From positions 558,001 to 622,000 of the forward strand of contig JANQRU010000001.1 of assembly GCA_028284415.1 (NCBI GenBank): a stretch of 64,000 nucleotides of DNA, in the 5' to 3' direction. The notes under the pieces were generated by a model, which ran no database searches, had not been told where the DNA came from, and saw only the letters and a program-made list of their open reading frames with translations. Within the stretch, counting starts at the first letter, position 1, and each line of letters begins with the position of its first letter. Below, piece after piece: positions 16,856-23,918 of the stretch. This DNA comes from Pyrinomonadaceae bacterium (lineage in GTDB: Bacteria > Acidobacteriota > Blastocatellia > Pyrinomonadales > Pyrinomonadaceae). Both the position numbers and the translations under genes were made by a program.

Positions 16856-18067
16856 ATGTCAACAAAAAAAATAACATTTGAAAACAGCCGGGGCGAGAAG
16901 CTTTCTGCCAAGATCGAATTGCCGATAGATCAGCATCCGCATAATTTTGCCATTTTTGCACATTGTTTTACATGCAATAAAAATTTTCGAGCAGTTCGAT
17001 ATATTACACAATCACTCTGTGCTGAAGGTTTTGGAGTTTTAAATTTTGATTTCACAGGACTCGGTGAAAGCGAGGGGGATTTTGCCGATACGACATTCTC
17101 TTCATCGGTGGATGATCTGATTTGTGCTGCGGGATATTTGAAAGAAAATTATGAATCACCAAGTATGTTTGTTGGTCATTCTCTTGGCGGGGCGGCAGTT
17201 ATTTTAGCAGCGAGCCAGATTGAGGAAGTAAAAGCCGTTGTTACCGTCGGAACTCCATCTGCTCCACAGCATGTCAAGCACCTTTTGCAAAGTGGAATTG
17301 AAGAAATAAATGAAAAAGGGTTAGCCGAAATAAACATCGGCGGGCGACCATTTACAGTAAAAAAAGAGTTTATAGATGACTTGGACAAACAAAACCTACT
17401 CGGGATGGTCAGCAGGATGAAAAAGTCTTTTCTTTTCATGCATTCTCCGCAAGATAGGATTGTTGGGATAGAAAATGCTGCGGAGCTTTATCAAGCAGCC
17501 AAGCATCCGAAAAGCTTTATCTCGCTTGACGGTGCAGACCACTTATTATCTAAAGAAATTGATGCTTGCTATGCAGGCGATGTAATCGCAAATTGGGCAA
17601 GGCGTTATGTTGAAATTCCTGAACCTATTGAACTTTCTACCCAAAGCCACATCGTTGCATATCTCAATACAAAAGATAAATTCACTACACAGATAAAGGC
17701 TGATCAACACAGACTTGTAGCCGACGAACCAAAAAGCTTCGGTGGAAACGACTTTGGACCGTCGCCGTATCAACTGCTTGCATCGGGACTTGCGGCTTGC
17801 ACAGTTATGACTTTGCGTATGTATGCAAACCACAAAAAATGGGATTTGCATGAAATATATTGCCACATACGTCACGAAAAAACTCATATGGAAGATTGTC
17901 AAGACTGTGATAATCCAAAAGCAAAAATTGATAAATTTACCAGAGAATTAGAAATAATCGGGGACTTGGATGATGCCCAACGACAGAGACTTTTAGAAAT
18001 CGCTGATAAATGTCCTGTTCATCGAACGCTTGAAGGAGAAGCACATATTGAAACCAAACTAATCTAA
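16856..18067 (+). CDS. Alpha/beta hydrolase-OsmC fusion protein
   Basis: Residues 1-255 form an alpha/beta hydrolase with the nucleophile elbow GHSLGG (about 104-109), an FDFTGLGESEG stretch and a DHLLS loop carrying the likely catalytic His. Residues about 265-403 form an OsmC/Ohr-type domain, with one redox Cys in LAACTVMTLRMYA and a second in KCPVHRTLEG. The combination is a known architecture. The OsmC half suggests thiol-dependent peroxide detoxification and the hydrolase half may act on an ester or peroxide-related substrate. It is a cytosolic, single-gene unit about 100 bases from the divergent ABC operon. Confidence 0.85.
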   Translation: MSTKKITFENSRGEKLSAKIELPIDQHPHNFAIFAHCFTCNKNFRAVRYITQSLCAEGFGVLNFDFTGLGESEGDFADTTFSSSVDDLICAAGYLKENYESPSMFVGHSLGGAAVILAASQIEEVKAVVTVGTPSAPQHVKHLLQSGIEEINEKGLAEINIGGRPFTVKKEFIDDLDKQNLLGMVSRMKKSFLFMHSPQDRIVGIENAAELYQAAKHPKSFISLDGADHLLSKEIDACYAGDVIANWARRYVEIPEPIELSTQSHIVAYLNTKDKFTTQIKADQHRLVADEPKSFGGNDFGPSPYQLLASGLAACTVMTLRMYANHKKWDLHEIYCHIRHEKTHMEDCQDCDNPKAKIDKFTRELEIIGDLDDAQRQRLLEIADKCPVHRTLEGEAHIETKLI

Positions 18068-18119
18068 CCGTTTGTTTCACTTTGAAAGATTGATAAATTT
18101 ATGATGAAATCTTTCACTT

Positions 18120-19250
18120 ATGAATCACACAATATTTATCGCAGGTTCTGGCGGAATTGGTAATGCCGTTGCTATTCTTTTACGTGAATGGTCTGGTAAT
18201 GAAGTTAATATTTATCTTGGTGATATTTCAGAAGAAAACCTCAAAAAAACAAAGCAATATGTAACACACCTTTCGCAACAGACTAGTCTAGTTGAAACGG
18301 TCTTGATGTCAAAAGATGGAATAAATGATGCAATGAAATCTGCTTTTGAAGAGTGTCAGATTTTGCTTGATTGTTCACCCGGTAGCCAAGCTCCGCGAAT
18401 GGCACAATTTGCCAAAGATTTTAAGATGCATTACGCGAATTTGACTGAATACGTCGCTGAAACCGATGCGGTTATAAAAATTGCCGAAGACGCCGAAACA
18501 GGTTTTGTTGTGCAAACAGGTCTCGCTCCGGGTTTCATAAATGTTTTGGCGATGTCGCTTTATAATGAATTCGTTGAAAAATATGAAAACGAAAAAGTTG
18601 AGCGAATTGGAATGAAAGTCGGTGCATTATCAAATCATGCACACGCCCCGCACTTTTATGGATTTACATGGTCGCCGATTGGCGTAGCAACTGAATATGT
18701 CAAAAATGCCAGAGTCGTGCGAGATTATGAACGTGTTCAACTTCCTGCACTTTCCGAACGCGAGAAAATCTATATAAATGGTTATGTCTATGAAGCCGAT
18801 CTGACATCAGGAGGGGCGGCAAATCTCCCTAGATACTTTGAAGGCAAAGCAAAAAATCTAGATTACAAAACTTTACGCCACGTCGGACATTACAAATGGG
18901 TTGAAGGTTTAATAAAACATCTGCCGTTAGATGAAAAACTACCGCAAAACTTGGAAGACATTATGCTCGAAAAAGTCCCTTCGGTCGAAGATGATTTTGT
19001 TATCGTTCACTCTTCGGTTGACGGCTTTGATACTCAAGGGAGACGCCGAATGGTCGAAAAAGCTTTTCATATTAAACCTCTGGAAATAAATGGTCATTAT
19101 TTACGTGCGATTCAGACCACAACTGCTGTTCCACTAATTGAATGTGCTGACATGCTTGCCACAAATAAATACAAGGGTGTCATAATGCAGAGTGATATTG
19201 AGCCAAAAGAATTTCTCAACGGGAATTTTGTTAGCCGTGTTTACAAATAA
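18120..19250 (+). CDS. Saccharopine dehydrogenase-like NAD(P)-binding protein
   Basis: The 376-residue protein opens with a Rossmann loop (IFIAGSGGIGNAVAILL, residues 5-21). It continues with the saccharopine dehydrogenase layout: an LDCSPGSQAPRM region, VVQTGLAPGFINVLAM near 138-153, and a C-terminal catalytic-type domain. This family holds true lysine-pathway enzymes, carboxynorspermidine synthases and many uncharacterised reductases. No partner gene for lysine or polyamine synthesis is adjacent, so the substrate is open. It ends five bases before the phosphoesterase gene. Confidence 0.72.
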   Translation: MNHTIFIAGSGGIGNAVAILLREWSGNEVNIYLGDISEENLKKTKQYVTHLSQQTSLVETVLMSKDGINDAMKSAFEECQILLDCSPGSQAPRMAQFAKDFKMHYANLTEYVAETDAVIKIAEDAETGFVVQTGLAPGFINVLAMSLYNEFVEKYENEKVERIGMKVGALSNHAHAPHFYGFTWSPIGVATEYVKNARVVRDYERVQLPALSEREKIYINGYVYEADLTSGGAANLPRYFEGKAKNLDYKTLRHVGHYKWVEGLIKHLPLDEKLPQNLEDIMLEKVPSVEDDFVIVHSSVDGFDTQGRRRMVEKAFHIKPLEINGHYLRAIQTTTAVPLIECADMLATNKYKGVIMQSDIEPKEFLNGNFVSRVYK

Positions 19251-19255
19251 AACAA

Positions 19256-19900
19256 ATGCGAATCGTCTGCCTTTCTGATACGCACAATTGCAATGAAGAA
19301 ATCTCCGTTCCTGACGGTGATATTTTGATTCACTCGGGCGATGCGACGCTTCGTGGTACAGAAACCGAAATTGAAGATTTTCTCATCTGGTACTCTTCCC
19401 TACCGCATAAATATAAAATATTTGTAGCTGGAAACCACGATTGGCTTTATGAAATGAATAATCATTTCGCAAAACTTTTAACTGCAAATTACAACATTAA
19501 ATACTTACAAGATTCTTCTACAATTATCGAAGGCTTAAAAATGTACGGAAGTCCTTGGCAACCAAGATTTTATGATTGGGCATTTAATCTAGATCGTGGC
19601 TTTGAACTTGCAGAAAAGTGGAAATTAATCCCTGATGACACAGATATTTTAATTACACACGGTCCACCACATGGAATTTTAGACGAAGTTCCTAGATTTT
19701 ATGGTGTTGAAAAAACAGGATGCGAAGAACTACTAAAAAGAGTAAAAGAATTAGCACGAAACAACTTGAAACTTCATATTTTCGGGCACATTCATAGCGG
19801 TTATGGTCAAGTGGAAAAGTTTGGTGTAAATTTCATTAATGCCTCAAATCTTGATGAACAATATCTTCCTAAGCAGCCTCCAATTGTTTTTGATTATTAA
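19256..19900 (+). CDS. Calcineurin-like metallophosphoesterase
   Basis: The 214-residue protein shows all five metallophosphoesterase blocks: SDTHN (7-11), GDAT (28-31), GNHDW (about 60-64), THGPPHG (about 136-142) and GHIHSG (about 175-180). The short form with THGPPxG matches the MPPED/UPF0046 subgroup, dinuclear-metal enzymes with phosphodiesterase activity on small substrates. It is cytosolic and closely follows the saccharopine-dehydrogenase-like gene, probably in one operon. Confidence 0.85.
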   Translation: MRIVCLSDTHNCNEEISVPDGDILIHSGDATLRGTETEIEDFLIWYSSLPHKYKIFVAGNHDWLYEMNNHFAKLLTANYNIKYLQDSSTIIEGLKMYGSPWQPRFYDWAFNLDRGFELAEKWKLIPDDTDILITHGPPHGILDEVPRFYGVEKTGCEELLKRVKELARNNLKLHIFGHIHSGYGQVEKFGVNFINASNLDEQYLPKQPPIVFDY

Positions 19901-19999
19901 AGGTGAATAATTAGCAAGATTTACATATATCACCAGACTTAACTAATAAACAGCAAAATGATTATAATATGCAGTATCTTGAAGCCTTCATAAACTCAG

Positions 20000-20911
20000 A
20001 TGAGTGGGCAAAAAAGTTTATTAATGGACAGTACAAAAACAACCGAAAAAAAGAAGGAAATAACCGTATCAGAACCCAATCAGGTTACACTTCCATCTGA
20101 TGAGGAAATTTCCGTTCTAGGAATCACTGAAAAGCTTGGTTTTTATTTGACTCACAATATGAATCAAGGAAGCTGGAAATCATTCTGGACAACCTGCCAG
20201 CGTCATATCGGCTCACTTTGGATAAAGATCGCTACATACAACTTAATGAATGTTTTCGGCATTGAGAACATTGAAAACTCAGACCACAATCGTCCTCTTT
20301 TATTGGTCGCAAATCATCGTTCTTTTTTTGATATGTATGTGGTTTCGAGCGTTATTTTTCGTCAAACTACTCGCCCCGTAAAATTATATTTCCCTGTTCG
20401 CGGTAAATTCTTCTATGACAATCCAGTTGGTTGGTTTGTAAATCTTGTGATGGGCTGGTGGTCAATGTATCCACCTTTTTTTCGTGAGGCAAAAGAAGCA
20501 AAAAAGCGCGAGTTTGATAAATATTCCCTGCGTCGTCTTATTGAGGTTTGTGCGGAAGGTGAGGCTCATATTATCGGCTTTCATCCGGAAGGAAAACGAA
20601 ACCTCAGTGACAATCCTTACGAATTTTTAAGAGCACAACCTGGTGTTGGCAAAGTGATTATGGAAGCGAAACCGCAAGTAATTCCAGTTTTTATTGCAGG
20701 TCTCGGAAATGATTTACCAAAACAAATTTTGGGTAATTGGACAGGCGGTGATAAAGTTCGCATCTGGTTTGGTGAATCAATTGATCTGTCAGATTTTTAC
20801 GAACAAAGAAACGCTGTCAGAACGCATAAAAAAATTGCTGACCACTTAATGGAAAAAATTGGTGAACTCGGCGAAAAAGATAAAGAATTTATGGATTCGA
20901 TAAAAAATTAG
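20000..20911 (+). CDS. PlsC-like 1-acylglycerol-3-phosphate acyltransferase
   Basis: Residues about 100-290 form the LPLAT domain. The catalytic NHRSFFD (HX4D) box is near residues 108-114, and FHPEGKRN (the EGxR block) is near 194-201, followed by an IPVFIAGLG block. The first 45 residues are a charged extension. The enzyme acylates a lysophospholipid or related acceptor at the inner membrane. A later ATG at 20021 is also possible, since neither start has a clear ribosome-binding site. A second LPLAT domain occurs in the fusion at 23919-26657. Confidence 0.78.
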   Translation: MSGQKSLLMDSTKTTEKKKEITVSEPNQVTLPSDEEISVLGITEKLGFYLTHNMNQGSWKSFWTTCQRHIGSLWIKIATYNLMNVFGIENIENSDHNRPLLLVANHRSFFDMYVVSSVIFRQTTRPVKLYFPVRGKFFYDNPVGWFVNLVMGWWSMYPPFFREAKEAKKREFDKYSLRRLIEVCAEGEAHIIGFHPEGKRNLSDNPYEFLRAQPGVGKVIMEAKPQVIPVFIAGLGNDLPKQILGNWTGGDKVRIWFGESIDLSDFYEQRNAVRTHKKIADHLMEKIGELGEKDKEFMDSIKN

Positions 20912-20921
20912 ATTTCTGAGT

Positions 20922-21536
20922 TTATTTATAAAATCCAACAATTACATACCTTTCACCAGTTGTAACTTCAGTAACTTGGTGAGTTCTTTCGGGAGGAAAA
21001 GCTATTAATAATCCCGGTTCAGCGACTAAAGGTAAGCCCATGTTTTCAAAACCCTCTTTTTCTATTAAACCGTAAAAAGTTAAATTTCCGCCGCTGTAGG
21101 TTCCTTCTTTTTCTATTGGAGATTCTTCATTTAAGAAAATTATTATCGAAACCTTTCTTTCCTTCATAAAATCCGGTGAATTCGGATCAGGTTTCTTATC
21201 GCTGTGAGGTTTGAAAAAATCACCTTTCTTATAGACCGATGGTCTTAATGGTTGAAGCCCGTTAATTTCGGTTTTAAAATTTTCCTCTATTTCAGGAATG
21301 ATAGCTATTAACTTGTCATTTATTGTCTCTAATTTATTGCTTGATAATTTTGTAATTTCCCGTCTTCTTGAAAAATCTTCATTAGTAGTATTTTCATAAG
21401 TAAAAGCCGTGGATAAATTCCCCAATTCTTGGGGTGCTTCTCTCATCTCTTCACACAAGGACCCATAGAATTCTTCATCTAAAAAATTCTTTACCGAAAA
21501 AAAACCAAACTTGTTAAAAAACTCAGCAGAAGGCAT
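20922..21536 (-). CDS. 2-oxoglutarate/Fe(II)-dependent oxygenase (prolyl-hydroxylase type)
   Basis: The 204-residue protein belongs to the 2OG-FeII_Oxy_3 group. The iron site is a His-x-Asp (PHSDKKPD, about residues 117-124) plus a distal His in RTHQVTEV (about 185-192), followed by the 2-oxoglutarate-binding Arg in GERYVIVGFY. Between them lies a GGNLTFYG strand turn typical of the jelly roll. Such enzymes hydroxylate Pro, Asn, Asp or Lys in peptides or act on small molecules. It lies 40 bases downstream of a PqqD-domain/Cys-rich peptide gene on the same strand, so that protein is the obvious candidate substrate. This pairing is inference. Confidence 0.82.
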   Translation of the reverse strand: MPSAEFFNKFGFFSVKNFLDEEFYGSLCEEMREAPQELGNLSTAFTYENTTNEDFSRRREITKLSSNKLETINDKLIAIIPEIEENFKTEINGLQPLRPSVYKKGDFFKPHSDKKPDPNSPDFMKERKVSIIIFLNEESPIEKEGTYSGGNLTFYGLIEKEGFENMGLPLVAEPGLLIAFPPERTHQVTEVTTGERYVIVGFYK

Positions 21537-21576
21537 TTTTAGAATTATTGAAAGAATACAAATATAGAACTATCAA

Positions 21577-22113
21577 TCATATACAAAAAGGCGGACCATT
21601 ACCAATATTAGCTTGACAGGTTAATGTTCCAACGCAACACGGCGTTCCCCCAAAATTACAAGGGTCGAGTTGCATTGCAGTACAACTCTGTGCATGAATG
21701 GATTCAGGTGCAACCAAAGACATAATTACAGGCAATGTAACCGCCGGGAGTGCGTATCGAAAAAGAACTTTGCGTCTGGATAATTTTGTGAAATTCTCTT
21801 TTTCAACTTTATCCTTAAGCAAATTAGCCTTTTGCAATTCATCTAATGCAACCCAAACAAAATCTTCTTCAATTTTTGTATTTAATTCATCAGATAATAA
21901 TTTAGCAACTTTTTTGGTTGTGGTTTTACCATCACAGTTTTGCCAAACTATTGATAGTGTTTTGTTCAAATGATGAGCTTTATTTATTTTAATATCATAA
22001 ACTAAAACATCATCTTCAAAATCTTGAGTAACGATCTCCTCTGTTCTTGCTTTAGGAAGTCGAGTTAAATCAGAGTCAAAGTCTGACTCAGGAGAATTCA
22101 TAGGGGAATTCAT
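21577..22113 (-). CDS. PqqD-domain (RRE-like) protein with Tat-like segment and six-Cys knot-like tail
   Basis: The 178-residue protein has three parts. Residues about 18-105 resemble PqqD/RiPP-recognition-element domains: DDVLVYDIKINKAHHLNKT, then VWQNCDGKTT and a DFVWVALDELQKANLL helix. Residues about 112-142 read LSRRKVLFRYALP followed by a hydrophobic run ending SIHAQ, which looks like an internal twin-arginine signal with a signal-peptidase site. The 36-residue tail has six Cys (144, 152, 159, 160, 166, 177) in the C-C-CC-C-C order of cystine-knot (knottin) peptides. No pqq genes are nearby, so a PQQ role is unlikely. It forms a two-gene unit with a 2OG-Fe(II) oxygenase. Confidence 0.75.
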   Translation of the reverse strand: MNSPMNSPESDFDSDLTRLPKARTEEIVTQDFEDDVLVYDIKINKAHHLNKTLSIVWQNCDGKTTTKKVAKLLSDELNTKIEEDFVWVALDELQKANLLKDKVEKENFTKLSRRKVLFRYALPAVTLPVIMSLVAPESIHAQSCTAMQLDPCNFGGTPCCVGTLTCQANIGNGPPFCI

Positions 22114-22282
22114 AATTTAATTTATCCTTTCTTCTTTTTTTAATTGTAGAACTGTAAGTTTTGGCATACTAACAATAACTTTAACTTTTTGTCGACATTT
22201 TTTCTTTATTGTTTTTATTGACTTAAATTCAAAATAAAGTTAAACAAGTAATGCCTAGAAATAAATTTAGTAAGGAAAGAAG

Positions 22283-22963
22283 ATGAAAAATTCATTTTAT
22301 ATTATTGCTTTATTTTCAATACTTTTCACAATTTCATGTTCGAGTAGCATTGAAAAATCCAATGATCAGCCAAATTCCAGAAACGCAGTTTCTAAAGACA
22401 CCACATCTGACAAACCAAATTCAGAAGCAAATGACAATAATGTTGTTACTGAGAAAACTGATGAGCCTAAATCTGAGAATAAAGAAACAACATCTGTTAC
22501 TACAATAACCAAAAAACAATGTGAACAAGTTGATACGGGCGATAATATTCTTTTGAAAAGCCAGACTTTCCCTTTCGATGCAAAACCTTTTGAGGGAACA
22601 TGCTTTGTAACTGAACACAACCCCGAATTTGACGATCCACCGATTGGTTCAGAAATTTCTTTATACAAAGATGGAAAAAGAATCTATCGTTTTGACAGCC
22701 GTTATAATCCTGATAGTGCGACTTGTTATGTTGTTGGAGTTGCTTTTCAGGATTTAAATGATGATGGACTTAAAGATGTGATTGTAGCTGGAAAGTGCGG
22801 AGCGAAGTCAGGCGAAATTATTGGCAATGAAGTATTTATCAATACAGGTAAAGATTTTTACACAAGCACTGAAGCCAACGATAAGCTTGAAGAATTTACA
22901 AAAATTAAGGATATAGCTGATTTTGTTAGAAAAAACAAAAAAGATTTCTTACCGAGAGGGTAA
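22283..22963 (+). CDS. Lipoprotein with FG-GAP/VCBS-like repeat
   Basis: A lipoprotein signal (hydrophobic core then TISC, Cys19) is followed by a Ser/Asn/Thr/Lys-rich linker (about 20-75) that would span away from the membrane. The folded part (about 78-226) includes a VGVAFQDLNDDGLKDVIVAG stretch, a calcium-binding FG-GAP/VCBS-type turn, and two Cys pairs. The protein is probably anchored to the periplasmic face of a membrane. No enzyme motif is visible. A GGAAAG site lies before the ATG. Its 3' end overlaps the proposed start of the lipid kinase gene by 41 bases. Confidence 0.65.
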   Translation: MKNSFYIIALFSILFTISCSSSIEKSNDQPNSRNAVSKDTTSDKPNSEANDNNVVTEKTDEPKSENKETTSVTTITKKQCEQVDTGDNILLKSQTFPFDAKPFEGTCFVTEHNPEFDDPPIGSEISLYKDGKRIYRFDSRYNPDSATCYVVGVAFQDLNDDGLKDVIVAGKCGAKSGEIIGNEVFINTGKDFYTSTEANDKLEEFTKIKDIADFVRKNKKDFLPRG

Positions 22964-23918
22964 CAAAAACCTTCCGATTATTATCGTCAATCCTAAGTCT
23001 GCGGGCGGTTCAACAAGAAACCGTTGGTCGCAGATAGCTTCGGATTTGCGTTCACATTTCGGAGCTTTTCGTGTTGCTCTAACAAAAAAACAAGGCGATG
23101 GAACTGAATTAGCAAAAAAATTTATTGAATCTGGTCGAAAATTTATTATCGCTTGTGGTGGTGATGGAACTATTAACGAAGTCGCCAATGGAATTTTGCA
23201 AACAGGTGAAGACATTGAATTAGGCATAATGCCAGCGGGAACGGGTGGAGATTTTCGAAGAACTATCGGGATGGATTCAAGCCCAAGAGAAGCCGCCAGA
23301 CAATTGCGTGAAGGAGATAGCAAATTAATTGATGTTGGAAAAGTATCTTTTTTAGATTATAAAAATAAAGAAGTTTCACGATATTTCCTAAATGTTGCAT
23401 CTTTTGGTTTAAGTGCTTCAATAAATGCACGCGTTAAGGAAAAAGGTGAATTTCAGTGGATTCCAAATGAAACTATTCGTGGAAAGACAAAATTTGCAAT
23501 ATCTACTTTAGAAGAAATTCTTGAGAAAGAATATAAAACTATTAAGGTAAAATTTGACGAATCAGTAGAAAAAACACTACAAACAATAAACTTCTGTGTT
23601 TGTAACGCACGTTTTTTTGGTGGCGGAATGAAAATCGCCCCAGATGCAAAATTAAATGATGGATATTTAGATCTGGTTAACATAGGAGATATAAAAACAG
23701 CCAGAATCCTCCTAAATGGTTACAAACTTTACAATGGTTCACACTTAGATTTGCCCGAAGTAAAAAGCAAACTAGTAAAAAAGATAGTAGTTAAACCATT
23801 AAATGAAGATGAAATAATAAATCTAGAAACCGATGGCGAGCTTCCAGGTAAATTACCTGCTACTTTTGAAATAGTTCCAAAGGCTTTGAAAATTAGGGTT
23901 CCAAAACCCAATAAATAA
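22923..23918 (+). CDS. Diacylglycerol/lipid kinase (DagK/YegS family)
   Basis: The 331-residue protein has the DAGK catalytic domain: IIIVNPKSAGGS near residue 19, the nucleotide-binding GGDGTINEVANG (about 79-90), MPAGTGGDFRRT (about 99-110), and a C-terminal beta domain ending in a LETDGELPG stretch. It would phosphorylate diacylglycerol or a related lipid with ATP. The only usual start codon in frame is a TTG inside the upstream gene (22923); the family's first strand begins only 17 residues later, so the exact start is unsure and could be a rare codon closer to GAGAGGG (22954-22960). The gene ends directly at the ATG of the acyl-activating fusion, so the two act in one operon. Confidence 0.85.
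   Translation: MLEKTKKISYREGNKNLPIIIVNPKSAGGSTRNRWSQIASDLRSHFGAFRVALTKKQGDGTELAKKFIESGRKFIIACGGDGTINEVANGILQTGEDIELGIMPAGTGGDFRRTIGMDSSPREAARQLREGDSKLIDVGKVSFLDYKNKEVSRYFLNVASFGLSASINARVKEKGEFQWIPNETIRGKTKFAISTLEEILEKEYKTIKVKFDESVEKTLQTINFCVCNARFFGGGMKIAPDAKLNDGYLDLVNIGDIKTARILLNGYKLYNGSHLDLPEVKSKLVKKIVVKPLNEDEIINLETDGELPGKLPATFEIVPKALKIRVPKPNK

Noticed and set aside
21577-22113. PQQ biosynthesis gene pqqD
   Set aside because: No pqqA, B, C or E is adjacent and the protein has an export segment and Cys tail that PqqD lacks.
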